Shown: one piece after another, positions 34,950 through 42,865 of the stretch
Numbering within the stretch: the stretch's first letter is position 1
How the letters are laid out: every line of letters starts with the position of its first letter
NCBI RefSeq assembly: GCF_013410115.1
Contig: NZ_JACCCV010000002.1
Coordinates: 868,001-932,000, forward strand
Source: Tunturiibacter gelidiferens
Lineage (GTDB): Bacteria > Acidobacteriota > Terriglobia > Terriglobales > Acidobacteriaceae
Reading direction: 5' to 3'
Length of the DNA: 64,000 nucleotides
The notes under the pieces: model-generated
Told to the model about the DNA's origin: nothing
Database searches by the model: none
The model's input: only the letters and a program-made list of their open reading frames with translations
Made by a program: the position numbers and the translations under genes

Positions 34950-35386
34950 ACGAGGTTAGACACCGGGAAAAGTGAAAATGCCTCAGCGTTGGTTGACTCA
35001 AACCGGCACATCCGTCAAAATCTCGCAAAGTCCAACGAAGCATGCCACATCAAAATTCTTGTCAACCCCCAAAGTCGCTAAAACCCTTGTCCAGAGCGGC
35101 TTTTGTCGTGGCGTATTACCCCCCCGCCAATCGTCTAAAATAGAAGTAGCGAGCAGGAATCGAATATACTCCCGCACCATTCATTCAATAAGGAGCGCAA
35201 CTGCAACAAAACAAGTATTTTGCACGCAAGTCCTTTGAATGGAATATTTACAGACACAAACCCCCTGTAACTTATTCATTCCAATAAACTTACGCCCAAG
35301 ATACCCCCAAGGGGGGGGAGGGGGTATCCCCCAACCGGCTGACTACCCAAATCGAACCCGCGAACGTAGACTGAAAGACGAAGAAC
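34950..35386. other. Intergenic region upstream of the ccm operon
   Basis: About 440 bp with no protein-like frame. It contains a possible -10 box (TATACT at 35165-35170) without a good -35, and the G-rich palindrome at 35300-35328. It should hold the promoter of the ccm operon on the plus strand and of the unknown minus-strand gene. Confidence 0.45.
35300..35328 (+). repeat. G-tract palindrome upstream of ccmE
   Basis: GATACCCCC (35300-35308) pairs perfectly with GGGGGTATC (35320-35328) around a loop that is itself a run of eight G plus flanking A residues. It could form a hairpin or, on the plus strand, a G-quadruplex. It lies 59 bp before the ccmE start. Confidence 0.6.
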
Positions 35387-35842
35387 ATGGCAAACGCACC
35401 CCGCAAGAGCCCGATCAAATTCATCGTCGCCACACTGATCATCGTGGCCACCATCGCCTATCTCTCGTTCACCGGCGGCCGCGACAATAAGAGCTACTAC
35501 GTCACCATCGGCGAGCTCCAGGGCATGGGGAACAAAGCCTACGTCCGCCACCTCCGCGTAGCCGGCAACGTCGCCCCCGGAAGCATCCACCGCGTAGGCA
35601 CCAGCGCCACCTTCGACCTCCTCGAACAGGGCCGCAAACTCTCGGTCGCCTACCAAGGCTCCGAGCCGCCGCCCGACACCTTCAAGGACGACGCCCAGGC
35701 TCTCGCCGTCGGCACCTACGGCCACGACGGCGTCTTCCACGCCACCCAGCTCCAGGCCAAATGCGCCTCCAAGTACGCCCCGGCGCCAGCCTCTGCAACC
35801 CCGGCCACAACCGCCGCCGCAACGCTTCCTGCAACTCGCTAA
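35387..35842 (+). CDS. ccmE: Periplasmic haem chaperone CcmE, CxxxY variant
   Basis: Carries haem from CcmC to the cytochrome c ligation complex on the outer face of the inner membrane. The 151-residue protein has an N-terminal anchor (IKFIVATLIIVATIAYLSF) and an OB-fold domain. The usual haem-binding HxxxY motif is replaced here by CASKY: Cys126 and Tyr130. The Cys form is known from archaea and some sulfate reducers, where CcmH is often missing. It opens the operon, 19 bp before ccmA. A Pro/Ala/Thr-rich tail follows the motif, as usual in CcmE. Confidence 0.88.
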   Translation: MANAPRKSPIKFIVATLIIVATIAYLSFTGGRDNKSYYVTIGELQGMGNKAYVRHLRVAGNVAPGSIHRVGTSATFDLLEQGRKLSVAYQGSEPPPDTFKDDAQALAVGTYGHDGVFHATQLQAKCASKYAPAPASATPATTAAATLPATR

Positions 35843-35861
35843 CCCGCCGCGCACAAAAAAT

Positions 35862-36629
35862 ATGACGCAGACGGCCGAGACAACCCGCAGCAGTCCGACT
35901 CCATCCGCAGCCGCCAGCAACTGCATCTCGCTCGACTCCGTCTCGAAGATCTACGGCACCTTCGCCGCACTCCGCAACGTAACCACCAGCTTCTGCACCG
36001 GCTCCTGCACCGTCATCCTCGGCGAAAACGGAGCCGGAAAATCCACCCTCCTCCGCATCATCGCCGGCCTCATCACACCCACGCGCGGGCGTGTCACCGT
36101 CTTCTCCGACCATCCCCACCAGCAACGCCGCCGCATCGCCTACATGAGCCACTCACCCATGCTCTACGACGAGCTCACCGCCATCGAGAACCTGAACTAC
36201 TTCTCCTCTCTTCATCGCGACGGAGGCTGCGCCTGCGTCGGCAACCCCGAGATGGCCCTCCGCGCCGTAGGCCTCGACCCCAAGCTCAACCGCCCCGTAG
36301 GCCAATACTCCCAGGGCATGCGCCAGCGCACCTCGCTCGCCCGCGTCCTCCAGACCGACCCCGAGATACTCCTCCTCGACGAGCCCTTCTCCAACCTCGA
36401 TGCCGCCTCCGCCCGCCACATGGTCGAGCTCCTCGCCGACTTCCGAACCTGGCCCGTAGCACCAGTCAACGGCGTAGCCGGTGCCCGCACCATCCTCCTC
36501 ACCACGCACCAGTCCGCCCTGGCCGAACCCATCGCCGACCGCATCCTCACCATGCGCAACGGCCAGATCGTAAGCTCGCAGCAGACGAACCACCACATCA
36601 TGGACTCCCCAGCCGAGGCCGCTGGGTGA
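35862..36629 (+). CDS. ccmA: Haem exporter ATP-binding subunit
   Basis: The ATPase of the CcmABCD complex that releases holo-CcmE from CcmC. The 255-residue protein has Walker A GENGAGKST near residue 54, the ABC signature YSQGMRQRTSLARVL near 149, and Walker B LLLDEPF followed by SNLD. A late TILLTTHQ supplies the switch His. It starts 19 bp after ccmE and its stop overlaps the next gene (ybaK) by four bases. Confidence 0.93.
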   Translation: MTQTAETTRSSPTPSAAASNCISLDSVSKIYGTFAALRNVTTSFCTGSCTVILGENGAGKSTLLRIIAGLITPTRGRVTVFSDHPHQQRRRIAYMSHSPMLYDELTAIENLNYFSSLHRDGGCACVGNPEMALRAVGLDPKLNRPVGQYSQGMRQRTSLARVLQTDPEILLLDEPFSNLDAASARHMVELLADFRTWPVAPVNGVAGARTILLTTHQSALAEPIADRILTMRNGQIVSSQQTNHHIMDSPAEAAG

Positions 36630-37147
36630 AGACGCCCGCCCCAGCCAAGACCAACGCCGCCCGCCTCCTCGACACCCTCGGCATCCCCTACGAACTCCGC
36701 CCCTACGAGGTCGATCCCGACGACCTCACCGCCATCTCCGTAGCCCGCAAGATAGGCCTCCCCCCCGAGCAGGTCTTCAAAACCCTCCTCGCCCACACCA
36801 ACACAAGCGCCGGCGGCCCAGCAGGGATGGACCACGTCTTCGCGGTCATCCCAGGCGACGCCGAACTCGACCTCAAAAAACTAGCCCACGCCGCCGGAGC
36901 AAAAAAAGCCGAACTGGCCTCCCTCAAGGAGGTCGAGCCGCTCACCGGCTACATCCGTGGCGGAGTCACGGTCATGGGAGCCAAAAAGCCCTTCCCTGCC
37001 TTCGCCGAAGAGACCATCGAACTCTTCGACCAGATCTCCGTCTCCGCCGGCCAGCGAGGCCTCCAGCTCCTCCTCGCTCCCGCCGACTACCTCCGCGCCG
37101 CCAACGCAACCCTCGCCGACCTCACCAAAGGCCACGCGCCGGCATGA
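36626..37147 (+). CDS. ybaK: YbaK/EbsC-family Cys-tRNA(Pro) deacylase
   Basis: A 173-residue cytoplasmic editing enzyme that hydrolyses Cys-tRNA(Pro). Matches to the family include ARLLDTLGIPYELRPYEVDP, SVARKIGLPPEQVFKTLLAH, the catalytic-Lys area KKLAHAAGAKKAELAS and VEPLTGYIRGGVTVMGAKKPFPAF. It starts with GTG in a GTGA overlap with ccmA and ends in an ATGA overlap with ccmB, so it is tightly built into the ccm operon although it has no known part in haem export. Confidence 0.9.
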   Translation: MKTPAPAKTNAARLLDTLGIPYELRPYEVDPDDLTAISVARKIGLPPEQVFKTLLAHTNTSAGGPAGMDHVFAVIPGDAELDLKKLAHAAGAKKAELASLKEVEPLTGYIRGGVTVMGAKKPFPAFAEETIELFDQISVSAGQRGLQLLLAPADYLRAANATLADLTKGHAPA

Positions 37148-37833
37148 AGTATCTCCAGCACGTCCTCGACCACCTCCGCAAAGACCTACGCCTTGAGTGG
37201 CGCTCCCGCGACTCCATCAACGGGATGCTCTTCTTCTCCCTCCTGGTGGTCGTAGTCTTCGGCCTGGCCTTCGACCCCACCAGCTACCCCACCATGGCCC
37301 GCCAGATCTCCGGCGGCATCCTCTGGGTAGCCCTCCTCTTCGCCTCCATCACTGCCCTCAACCAGTCCTGGACCCGGGAGCAGCGCAACAACGTCCTCGA
37401 AGCCCAGCGCATGGCCCCCTCCCCAGCCTCCGCCCTCTTCCTAGGCAAAGCGCTCGCCAACATGCTCTTCGTTCTCCTGGTTGAGGCGGTCCTAGCCCCT
37501 ATCTTCATCGTATTTTTCAACCTTCACGCCCTCGGCAACGTCTGGCTCCTCGCTCTCATCCTGCCGCTGGGAACCTGGGCGCTTGTAGTCAACGGCACCT
37601 TCTTCGCTGCCCTTGGACTTCGCGCCCGCAACCGTGAACTACTCCTCCCGCTCCTCCTCCTGCCAATCTCTCTCCCCGCCCTCCTGGCAATGGTCGAGGC
37701 CACCACTGGCGTCCTAACCGCAGACCTGGACCCAATCCAGATCAACACCTGGATCAAGCAACTCCTCGGCTACGACATCATCTTTACCACGGTCTGCATT
37801 TTGCTCTTTGAGACCGTACTCAACGCCGAATGA
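37144..37833 (+). CDS. ccmB: Haem exporter membrane subunit CcmB
   Basis: The 229-residue membrane partner of CcmA, with six hydrophobic segments, of the ABC2-type permease class. The N-terminal LRKDLRLEWRSRDSINGMLFF is the typical amphipathic entry of CcmB, and the second half has WLLALILPLGTWALVVNGTFFAALGLRARNRELLLPLLLLP split over two helices. The ATG overlaps the ybaK stop (ATGA). ccmC follows after 24 bp. Confidence 0.9.
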   Translation: MKYLQHVLDHLRKDLRLEWRSRDSINGMLFFSLLVVVVFGLAFDPTSYPTMARQISGGILWVALLFASITALNQSWTREQRNNVLEAQRMAPSPASALFLGKALANMLFVLLVEAVLAPIFIVFFNLHALGNVWLLALILPLGTWALVVNGTFFAALGLRARNRELLLPLLLLPISLPALLAMVEATTGVLTADLDPIQINTWIKQLLGYDIIFTTVCILLFETVLNAE

Positions 37834-37857
37834 CGGCATTCGGGATAAACTAGGTCT

Positions 37858-38595
37858 ATGGAGCAGCGTACCCCCACTCTCCGCGGCGTCGCCTGGCTCT
37901 GGTTTGGAATCAGCGTCGCTGTGCTCGCCGTCGGCTTCCGACAGGCCATCTTCCTCGTCCCCACGGATGCGGCACAGGGCAACGTCGGTCGCATCTTCTA
38001 CTATCACGTTCCCATTGCGATGTTGAGCCTGATCTTCCCGTACATCAACTTCGTAGCCTCGCTCTTCTACCTCTATTGGCGACGTCGAGAGCCACTCAAA
38101 GCCCTCACCGCAGATGCCCTCGCGCTTAGCACCGCGGAAGTAACTGTCGTCTACTCGAGCATCTGCCTGCTCACGGGCATGCTCTGGGGCCGCGCCACGT
38201 GGGGCATCTGGTGGACCTGGGATCCACGCCTTACCAGCATGCTGCTCCTATGGTTGCTCTATGTCAGCTACCTCATGCTGCGCCGCTTCTCCTCCACCGG
38301 CCAGACCCATACACTGGCCGCGGTCCTCTCGGTGTTTGCCGCAGTCGATGTTCCCATCGTCTACATGTCCATTCGATGGTGGCGCACCCAGCATCCTGCG
38401 CCGGTCTTCGGCGGTGGACCTGACTCGGGCGTCGATCCTTCCATGCTCCCTGCTTTTTATTGGAACCTCGCTGGCTGGACCGTTTGGGGCGTCTGTATCG
38501 TTCTCTTCCGTTTCGCCCTCGAGCGACGCCGTCAGTTTGCCGAGCAGGAAGCCGCCCTGCAGGCCATCGAAGCTTCTTTGGAGATCCCGCAATGA
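37858..38595 (+). CDS. ccmC: Haem exporter protein CcmC (CcsA-like)
   Basis: Delivers haem to CcmE at the outer face of the inner membrane. The 245-residue protein has six helices and the WWD-type motif WGIWWTWDPRLTSMLLLWLLY (about residues 117-137), the family hallmark for haem handling. A conserved His in YYHVPIAM and another in the RTQHPAP loop are in the right places to ligate haem. The stop overlaps the next small gene by four bases. Confidence 0.93.
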   Translation: MEQRTPTLRGVAWLWFGISVAVLAVGFRQAIFLVPTDAAQGNVGRIFYYHVPIAMLSLIFPYINFVASLFYLYWRRREPLKALTADALALSTAEVTVVYSSICLLTGMLWGRATWGIWWTWDPRLTSMLLLWLLYVSYLMLRRFSSTGQTHTLAAVLSVFAAVDVPIVYMSIRWWRTQHPAPVFGGGPDSGVDPSMLPAFYWNLAGWTVWGVCIVLFRFALERRRQFAEQEAALQAIEASLEIPQ

Positions 38596-38735
38596 CTTGG
38601 CGTTCTTTCTTCGATATCAGCAGCATGCCTCACCGGCACCTACTCTTCGCTTATGTGACTGTATGGGTTATTCAGGGAGGATATTTCGCATGGACTGCCT
38701 GGAACTGGGCCCATGTGCGGGGTGCACGCCGCTAA
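38592..38735 (+). CDS. ccmD: Small CcmD-like membrane protein
   Basis: A 47-residue protein with one transmembrane helix (HLLFAYVTVWVIQGGYFAW) and a short basic C-terminus (VRGARR). Size, topology, and its ATGA overlap with ccmC match CcmD, which holds CcmE to CcmABC for release. CcmD sequences are poorly conserved, so the name rests largely on position. Confidence 0.75.
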   Translation: MTWRSFFDISSMPHRHLLFAYVTVWVIQGGYFAWTAWNWAHVRGARR

Positions 38736-38739
38736 AAAT

Positions 38740-38772
38740 CAACGAAGCCGCAGGGGGACCGCAGCTTCGTTG
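38740..38772 (+). terminator. Terminator of the ccm operon
   Basis: CAACGAAGC (38740-38748) pairs with GCTTCGTTG (38764-38772), with further pairing inside (CGC/GCG-like), four bases after the ccmD stop. No long T-run follows. Its stem resembles that of the terminator at 32853-32889. Confidence 0.65.
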
Positions 38773-38932
38773 TCCGAGTAGGAATTGCATGTGATGCTGT
38801 AAATCGACCTTCTATGATCAGCATCGACAATATAAACACCATGTGGCATCGAGAAGTTTCTCGGAAACAGCTAAAACTTCGCTATCGCACTTCCTCTTGC
38901 AGCCCTTGGAACACCTCGATAGACTCCGAACA

Positions 38933-40153
38933 GTGCCCACGCCCCACCTGTCTGCCTTTCGTTTCAATATCGTCGCAGCACTTGCATTCCTCCTCAGCCT
39001 CTCTGGCTGCCGCAGGAGCAGCTTCCCCGACGTTCCAGCTGGCTATCGAGAGTATGCTTACATCAGCAACGGTGGATCGAATACAGTCACCGTGCTTGAT
39101 CTCGTCTACCTTCGTCAGGATCGCACGCTACAGGTAGGCGCCAATCCAACCAACCTGGCTGTCAACCCGGCTCGAAATGAGATCTACGTCGCCAACGCTC
39201 AATCTGGCACTATCTCCGTGATCGACGCCGAGACAAATCGCGTTGTTGCGACGATTTCAGTCCACCGCCAACCGTACTTCATCACGGTCGACCCTACTGG
39301 ACACCGGGCCTACGTCGCCAACTACGGCTCGAACAGCGTGAGTATCCTTGACCTCGATCGTCGCCGCGAAGTGTCCGTCGCAGGTGCCGGCGAGCAACCC
39401 ATCCAGACGCACATATCGTCCGATGGCCGCACACTGGTGATCACAAACCATGGCAGCGGCAGCGTGTCTCTCCTCGATGTAACTCCCTATGACTCAGCTA
39501 AGCCGTCGTCTGGAACGGCCATACACCTCCGTTCGACATTTTCCGGCTGTCCAGGAGCCGCAGACACTGTCATTCTGCCCGACTCCTCGAAGGCGTTCGT
39601 GGCCTGTTCCGCGGGACATCAGGTGATGGCAGTGAGTCTTACGGCGGCGGCTGGATCGTGGGCAGCTAAACAAAATCCTTCGCTTACATCCGACCATATG
39701 CTGGCCTTGCTTGATGTTGGGAAGACGCCGGTTCATCTTGCGATGAAACCGGATGGCGGCGAGATCTTTGTTTCAAACTTTGATTCCGACAGCTTCTCGG
39801 AGATCGCTACATGGACCAATGAGGTTGGAGGAACTTACGCCATTGGAAACAGGCCAGTTCGTGGGATCGTGAGCCGCGACAACAGTATGCTTTGGGTCGC
39901 GAATACAGGTGCAGATTCCATTGGGCTTTACAGTATCGATGATGGGAAGCTGGCTGGCAGTGTCCGTACGGGTTCCGGGCCAGATGCGCTTGCATTTTCG
40001 GAGGATGAGCATCTTTTGCTGGCTGCAGATACCCATTCTGGCGACGTTGCGCTGATTCGGACCGCTGGGAAACAAGGACCTGCACTTTTTACCATTCTTC
40101 CGGCTGGAATCTCTCCCAACTCGATTGCGATTAAAGCGATTCGAGAGAAATAG
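38933..40153 (+). CDS. YVTN beta-propeller lipoprotein
   Basis: A 406-residue exported protein. From the GTG at 38933 a standard lipoprotein signal runs to the lipobox LLSLSGC; the frame is open up to a GTG at 38843, but that start would put 45 residues before the hydrophobic segment. Repeated blades of the YVTN type follow, such as AYISNGGSNTVTVLDL, IYVANAQSGTISVIDAETNRV, AYVANYGSNSVSILDLD and LWVANTGADSIGLYSIDD. It is probably a surface-bound binding scaffold; no catalytic site is visible. It is the second secreted propeller in the window. Confidence 0.8.
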   Translation: MPTPHLSAFRFNIVAALAFLLSLSGCRRSSFPDVPAGYREYAYISNGGSNTVTVLDLVYLRQDRTLQVGANPTNLAVNPARNEIYVANAQSGTISVIDAETNRVVATISVHRQPYFITVDPTGHRAYVANYGSNSVSILDLDRRREVSVAGAGEQPIQTHISSDGRTLVITNHGSGSVSLLDVTPYDSAKPSSGTAIHLRSTFSGCPGAADTVILPDSSKAFVACSAGHQVMAVSLTAAAGSWAAKQNPSLTSDHMLALLDVGKTPVHLAMKPDGGEIFVSNFDSDSFSEIATWTNEVGGTYAIGNRPVRGIVSRDNSMLWVANTGADSIGLYSIDDGKLAGSVRTGSGPDALAFSEDEHLLLAADTHSGDVALIRTAGKQGPALFTILPAGISPNSIAIKAIREK

Positions 40154-40380
40154 TTTTTCAAGAAAAAAGTTTGGCGTGGTGGGCGACTAGATCTCTGTTC
40201 TTTTGCTGGGTTTTTGAGTGGTGTTTTGGAAAAAGCGCATGTTTGATCGTGGTTTTTTGATGGTGCGATCGTGGTGAAATGCGTGGTAAAGATGGTGTGC
40301 TGACAGCGTACTTTTCGCCGCCGAAAAATACGCCATGTTTTCCAACTATTTTTTTGAGGTGCTTCTAAAAAATTCCAGAA
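40154..40380. other. GT-rich non-coding block with a long hairpin
   Basis: The plus strand is strikingly T/G-rich with irregularly spaced GTGG and GGTG blocks between 40170 and 40300. It contains a stem (GCGTA/TACGC and TTTTCG/CGAAAA with one mismatch) at 40306-40333. It lies between two convergent genes and shows no protein-like frame. Its function is unknown. Confidence 0.5.
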
Positions 40381-40433
40381 GACGCTGTCCTGCCAGACGG
40401 GCCTCCTGCGCGGAGGGCGGGCGTTCGCACGCC
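40381..40433 (-). repeat. Dispersed structured repeat, copy 2 (inverted)
   Basis: Read on the minus strand: first hairpin GGCGT-GCGA-ACGCC, then the CCTCC/GGAGG stem with GCGCA loop as in copy 1, then GTCT-GGC-AGGAC, where a T:G wobble replaces a C:G pair. On the plus strand the first hairpin is followed directly by TTTTT (40434-40438) and may act as a terminator for the upstream propeller gene. Confidence 0.75.
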
Positions 40434-40453
40434 TTTTTAAAGCTTCGCCCGGT

Positions 40454-40496
40454 CCTCCCGTTGGTCGGGCTTATGCTCATGCCGACCAACGGGAGG
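40454..40496. repeat. 15-bp perfect inverted repeat
   Basis: CCTCCCGTTGGTCGG (40454-40468) and CCGACCAACGGGAGG (40482-40496) pair perfectly around a 13-base loop. The right arm is identical to the segment at 28492-28506. It sits between repeat copies 2 and 3. Confidence 0.8.
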
Positions 40497-40532
40497 GCCG
40501 TTGCAGATCGCTTCGCCAAGACCGGGATACCC

Positions 40533-40580
40533 GTCACGAAGTGACCGCCCCACGCGTAGTGGGCCCGTCCGGCAGGACAG
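40533..40580 (+). repeat. Dispersed structured repeat, copy 3
   Basis: GTCAC-GAA-GTGAC, then a CCCAC/GTGGG stem with loop GCGTA, then GTCC-GGCA-GGAC. Compared with copy 1, both sides of the middle stem have changed together (CCTCC/GGAGG to CCCAC/GTGGG) while the first and third stems are kept. It is 45 bp from the stop of the phosphatase gene. Confidence 0.8.
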
Positions 40581-40624
40581 GTTCTAAGAGTTTCACTAAG
40601 TGGGCTGGCGATTGGGCCCGAATT

Positions 40625-42865
40625 TTAGGTCTTGCGGGCCAGTACGAGGGTAATGTCGTCGGGTTGCTCTTCAGCGCCGATCCAGGCGTCGAGCGCCAGC
40701 ATGACCTGGCCCGAGATGACGTGCAGGGGCTGATCCCGGTAGCGTGCAACGACCTCCATCATCCGCTCTTCGCCAAACTCGCCGAAGTCGTTCTCGGGTT
40801 CGGTGACACCGTCGGAGTACGCGACCATGATGTCTCCCGGCTGCATGCGGAAACGGTCTTCTTCGTAGTGCATGCCGTCCATGAGGCCAACTACGGTGCC
40901 GCCTTTGTCGAGTCTTCGGATGTGGCCGTCACGGCCGAGGACGAGAGGCGGAAGTTGTCCTGCGTTGGAGTAGGTCATCATGGCTGTGGCTACGTCGTAG
41001 TGGGCGAGAAACAGGGTCGCGTACTTTTCCGGCTGCGTGCTGCGGTAGAGGTGTCGATTGAGGAGGGAGAGGATGCGTCCCGGCGATTGGAATAGCTCGT
41101 CGCAGTCTCCCCCGCGGCCTTCCCTGCTGGCCATCAGACCGGCCACGCTGGATTCGCTGTAGACGAGCTCTTCGCTGGCGAAGCGGTAGGCCCGCACTGC
41201 GGAGTGGAGGGTTGCCATGAGCAGCGCCGCCGAGATTCCCTTCCCGCTGATGTCGCCGATAGCGATGCCTACGCCGGTCTCGCGGCGGCTCATCATGCCC
41301 GAATGTGCTTCTTCGTGGAAGACGAGAAAGTCGTAGTAGTCACCGCTGACTGAGCGTGCAGGCCGGCAGACTCCGTGCAGATCGAGGGTTTCAAGTCCCT
41401 GAGAGTGCAGCGGAAAGAGGTTGGCCTGAACTTCCTGGGCGATGGAGATCTCGTTCTGCAGACGCTCCTTCTCCTTCTGTTCTTCAAGCAGCCGCTTCAA
41501 GGACCCTGACATGGTGTTGAAGGATCGACTCAATTCGGCTAGCTGGTCGTCGCTCTTAACGCCGATACGGTAGTCGAGATCCCCGTCCTCGATATGCTCC
41601 GTTGCGCTGTAGAGATCGGCTACGGAGGATGTGATGGAGCGACTGAGTCCGATGGCCATCCACAGCGCCAGGAGTTCAATGAGCGCGAAGACCACGCAGA
41701 GCAGGATGATGGCGATGCGCAGAACGCTGGTGACAATACCACCGAGCGAGGAGCCGAACAACTGGTTGTACAGCAGAGAGGGCCGCGAGGAGACGGCGAT
41801 GAGAATGTTGTCTCGCTCTCCGGAATCCCACTCGATGATGGGCTCGGTCGAGGTGAAGCTTACGCGGGCGTCAGCGAAGTTGACGGCAGGCGGCTCGGCT
41901 CCCCCGACGACCCAGGTCGATCCACCGTTGATACCATCTGCTCCGACTGCGAATCTAACCTTTTGATTCGATTTTTTAGTGGTTGCAGGAGTGGCGCCGT
42001 TGTTCTCCTGACTGATCTCGTTGGTTGCTCTTCCAGCGCGCTGGGGGAGCAGGCTGGCCTGTCCCAGGCCCTCTGAGGCCAACTTCAGGAAGGCGCTGTC
42101 AACCGGCAAGCTCGACATCAGAGTGAAGATACGTCCGTCGTTCCACTTTTTCTGATGAACGGCGACAAGGTAAAGGTCATGTCCGTCGAGAACCAATCCT
42201 GAGAATTCACCACCCGGCAGTTCCGTCGCCCAGGGAGGAAGACCGAACGGCGCTTTCCCGCGATATTTTGGGCCGAGGTCGAGCTGAGCGCCGTTCATAA
42301 AGACGCGTAGCTCGCGATGGGCCCTGATGCGGGGTATTTCGAGGCGAGCTACTTCCCCGGCCTGTTCGATGTCCTGGATCTCACTGCCAATTTGCTGCGC
42401 CGAATCCTTCGGGCGTCCGGCGACGAGCGCTGTGGTGAGGTCGGCGCGGTGGCCGCTCTCGTTTCTCATCTGAACCAGCTCAGCCTGCAGCCGGGAGTCG
42501 GTGAGGTGAATGGCGAACTGCCCTGCGGCGACGTAGGCCAGAACGGCAACCAGGGTGAGGAACAGGACCACCGGTGCAAGACCGATGAGGAGATAGGTAA
42601 GCACGAGCTTGTTGCGGAGGCTCCAGAGCAGATGCTTTCGCACCATCTGCCAGGTGAGTGGGATCGCGACACAGACGAGAGCAATTCCAACAAAAAACTG
42701 CAGGACTCCTAAAAAGGTCCCGAATCCGCCTGAGATCCAACGACGAACGAACAACACACAGAACCATAACCCAAGCCACGCCGCGGCTCCGGCAAGTCCT
42801 GTCGGTAGCCGTTCCCTCAGCAGCGTGAGGAAGCGCGGCCCGGTAGGGCTATTCGGATCTTGCAT
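40625..42865 (-). CDS. Membrane PP2C-type serine phosphatase, RsbU/SpoIIE-like, with HAMP domain
   Basis: A 746-residue signalling phosphatase. Three N-terminal transmembrane helices, an extracytoplasmic sensor region (about 115-375) and a fourth helix lead to a HAMP domain (about 400-455; TEHIEDGDLDYRIGVKSDDQL), a short coiled coil (LLEEQKEKERLQNEISIAQEVQ) and the SpoIIE/PP2C domain with VSGDYYDF, VGIAIGDISGKG, and the late VAYSDGVTEPEN supplying metal-binding aspartates. Such proteins dephosphorylate anti-sigma-factor antagonists. The partner STAS and anti-sigma proteins are not in the window. It overlaps the BrkB gene by 17 bp. Confidence 0.9.
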   Translation of the reverse strand: MQDPNSPTGPRFLTLLRERLPTGLAGAAAWLGLWFCVLFVRRWISGGFGTFLGVLQFFVGIALVCVAIPLTWQMVRKHLLWSLRNKLVLTYLLIGLAPVVLFLTLVAVLAYVAAGQFAIHLTDSRLQAELVQMRNESGHRADLTTALVAGRPKDSAQQIGSEIQDIEQAGEVARLEIPRIRAHRELRVFMNGAQLDLGPKYRGKAPFGLPPWATELPGGEFSGLVLDGHDLYLVAVHQKKWNDGRIFTLMSSLPVDSAFLKLASEGLGQASLLPQRAGRATNEISQENNGATPATTKKSNQKVRFAVGADGINGGSTWVVGGAEPPAVNFADARVSFTSTEPIIEWDSGERDNILIAVSSRPSLLYNQLFGSSLGGIVTSVLRIAIILLCVVFALIELLALWMAIGLSRSITSSVADLYSATEHIEDGDLDYRIGVKSDDQLAELSRSFNTMSGSLKRLLEEQKEKERLQNEISIAQEVQANLFPLHSQGLETLDLHGVCRPARSVSGDYYDFLVFHEEAHSGMMSRRETGVGIAIGDISGKGISAALLMATLHSAVRAYRFASEELVYSESSVAGLMASREGRGGDCDELFQSPGRILSLLNRHLYRSTQPEKYATLFLAHYDVATAMMTYSNAGQLPPLVLGRDGHIRRLDKGGTVVGLMDGMHYEEDRFRMQPGDIMVAYSDGVTEPENDFGEFGEERMMEVVARYRDQPLHVISGQVMLALDAWIGAEEQPDDITLVLARKT

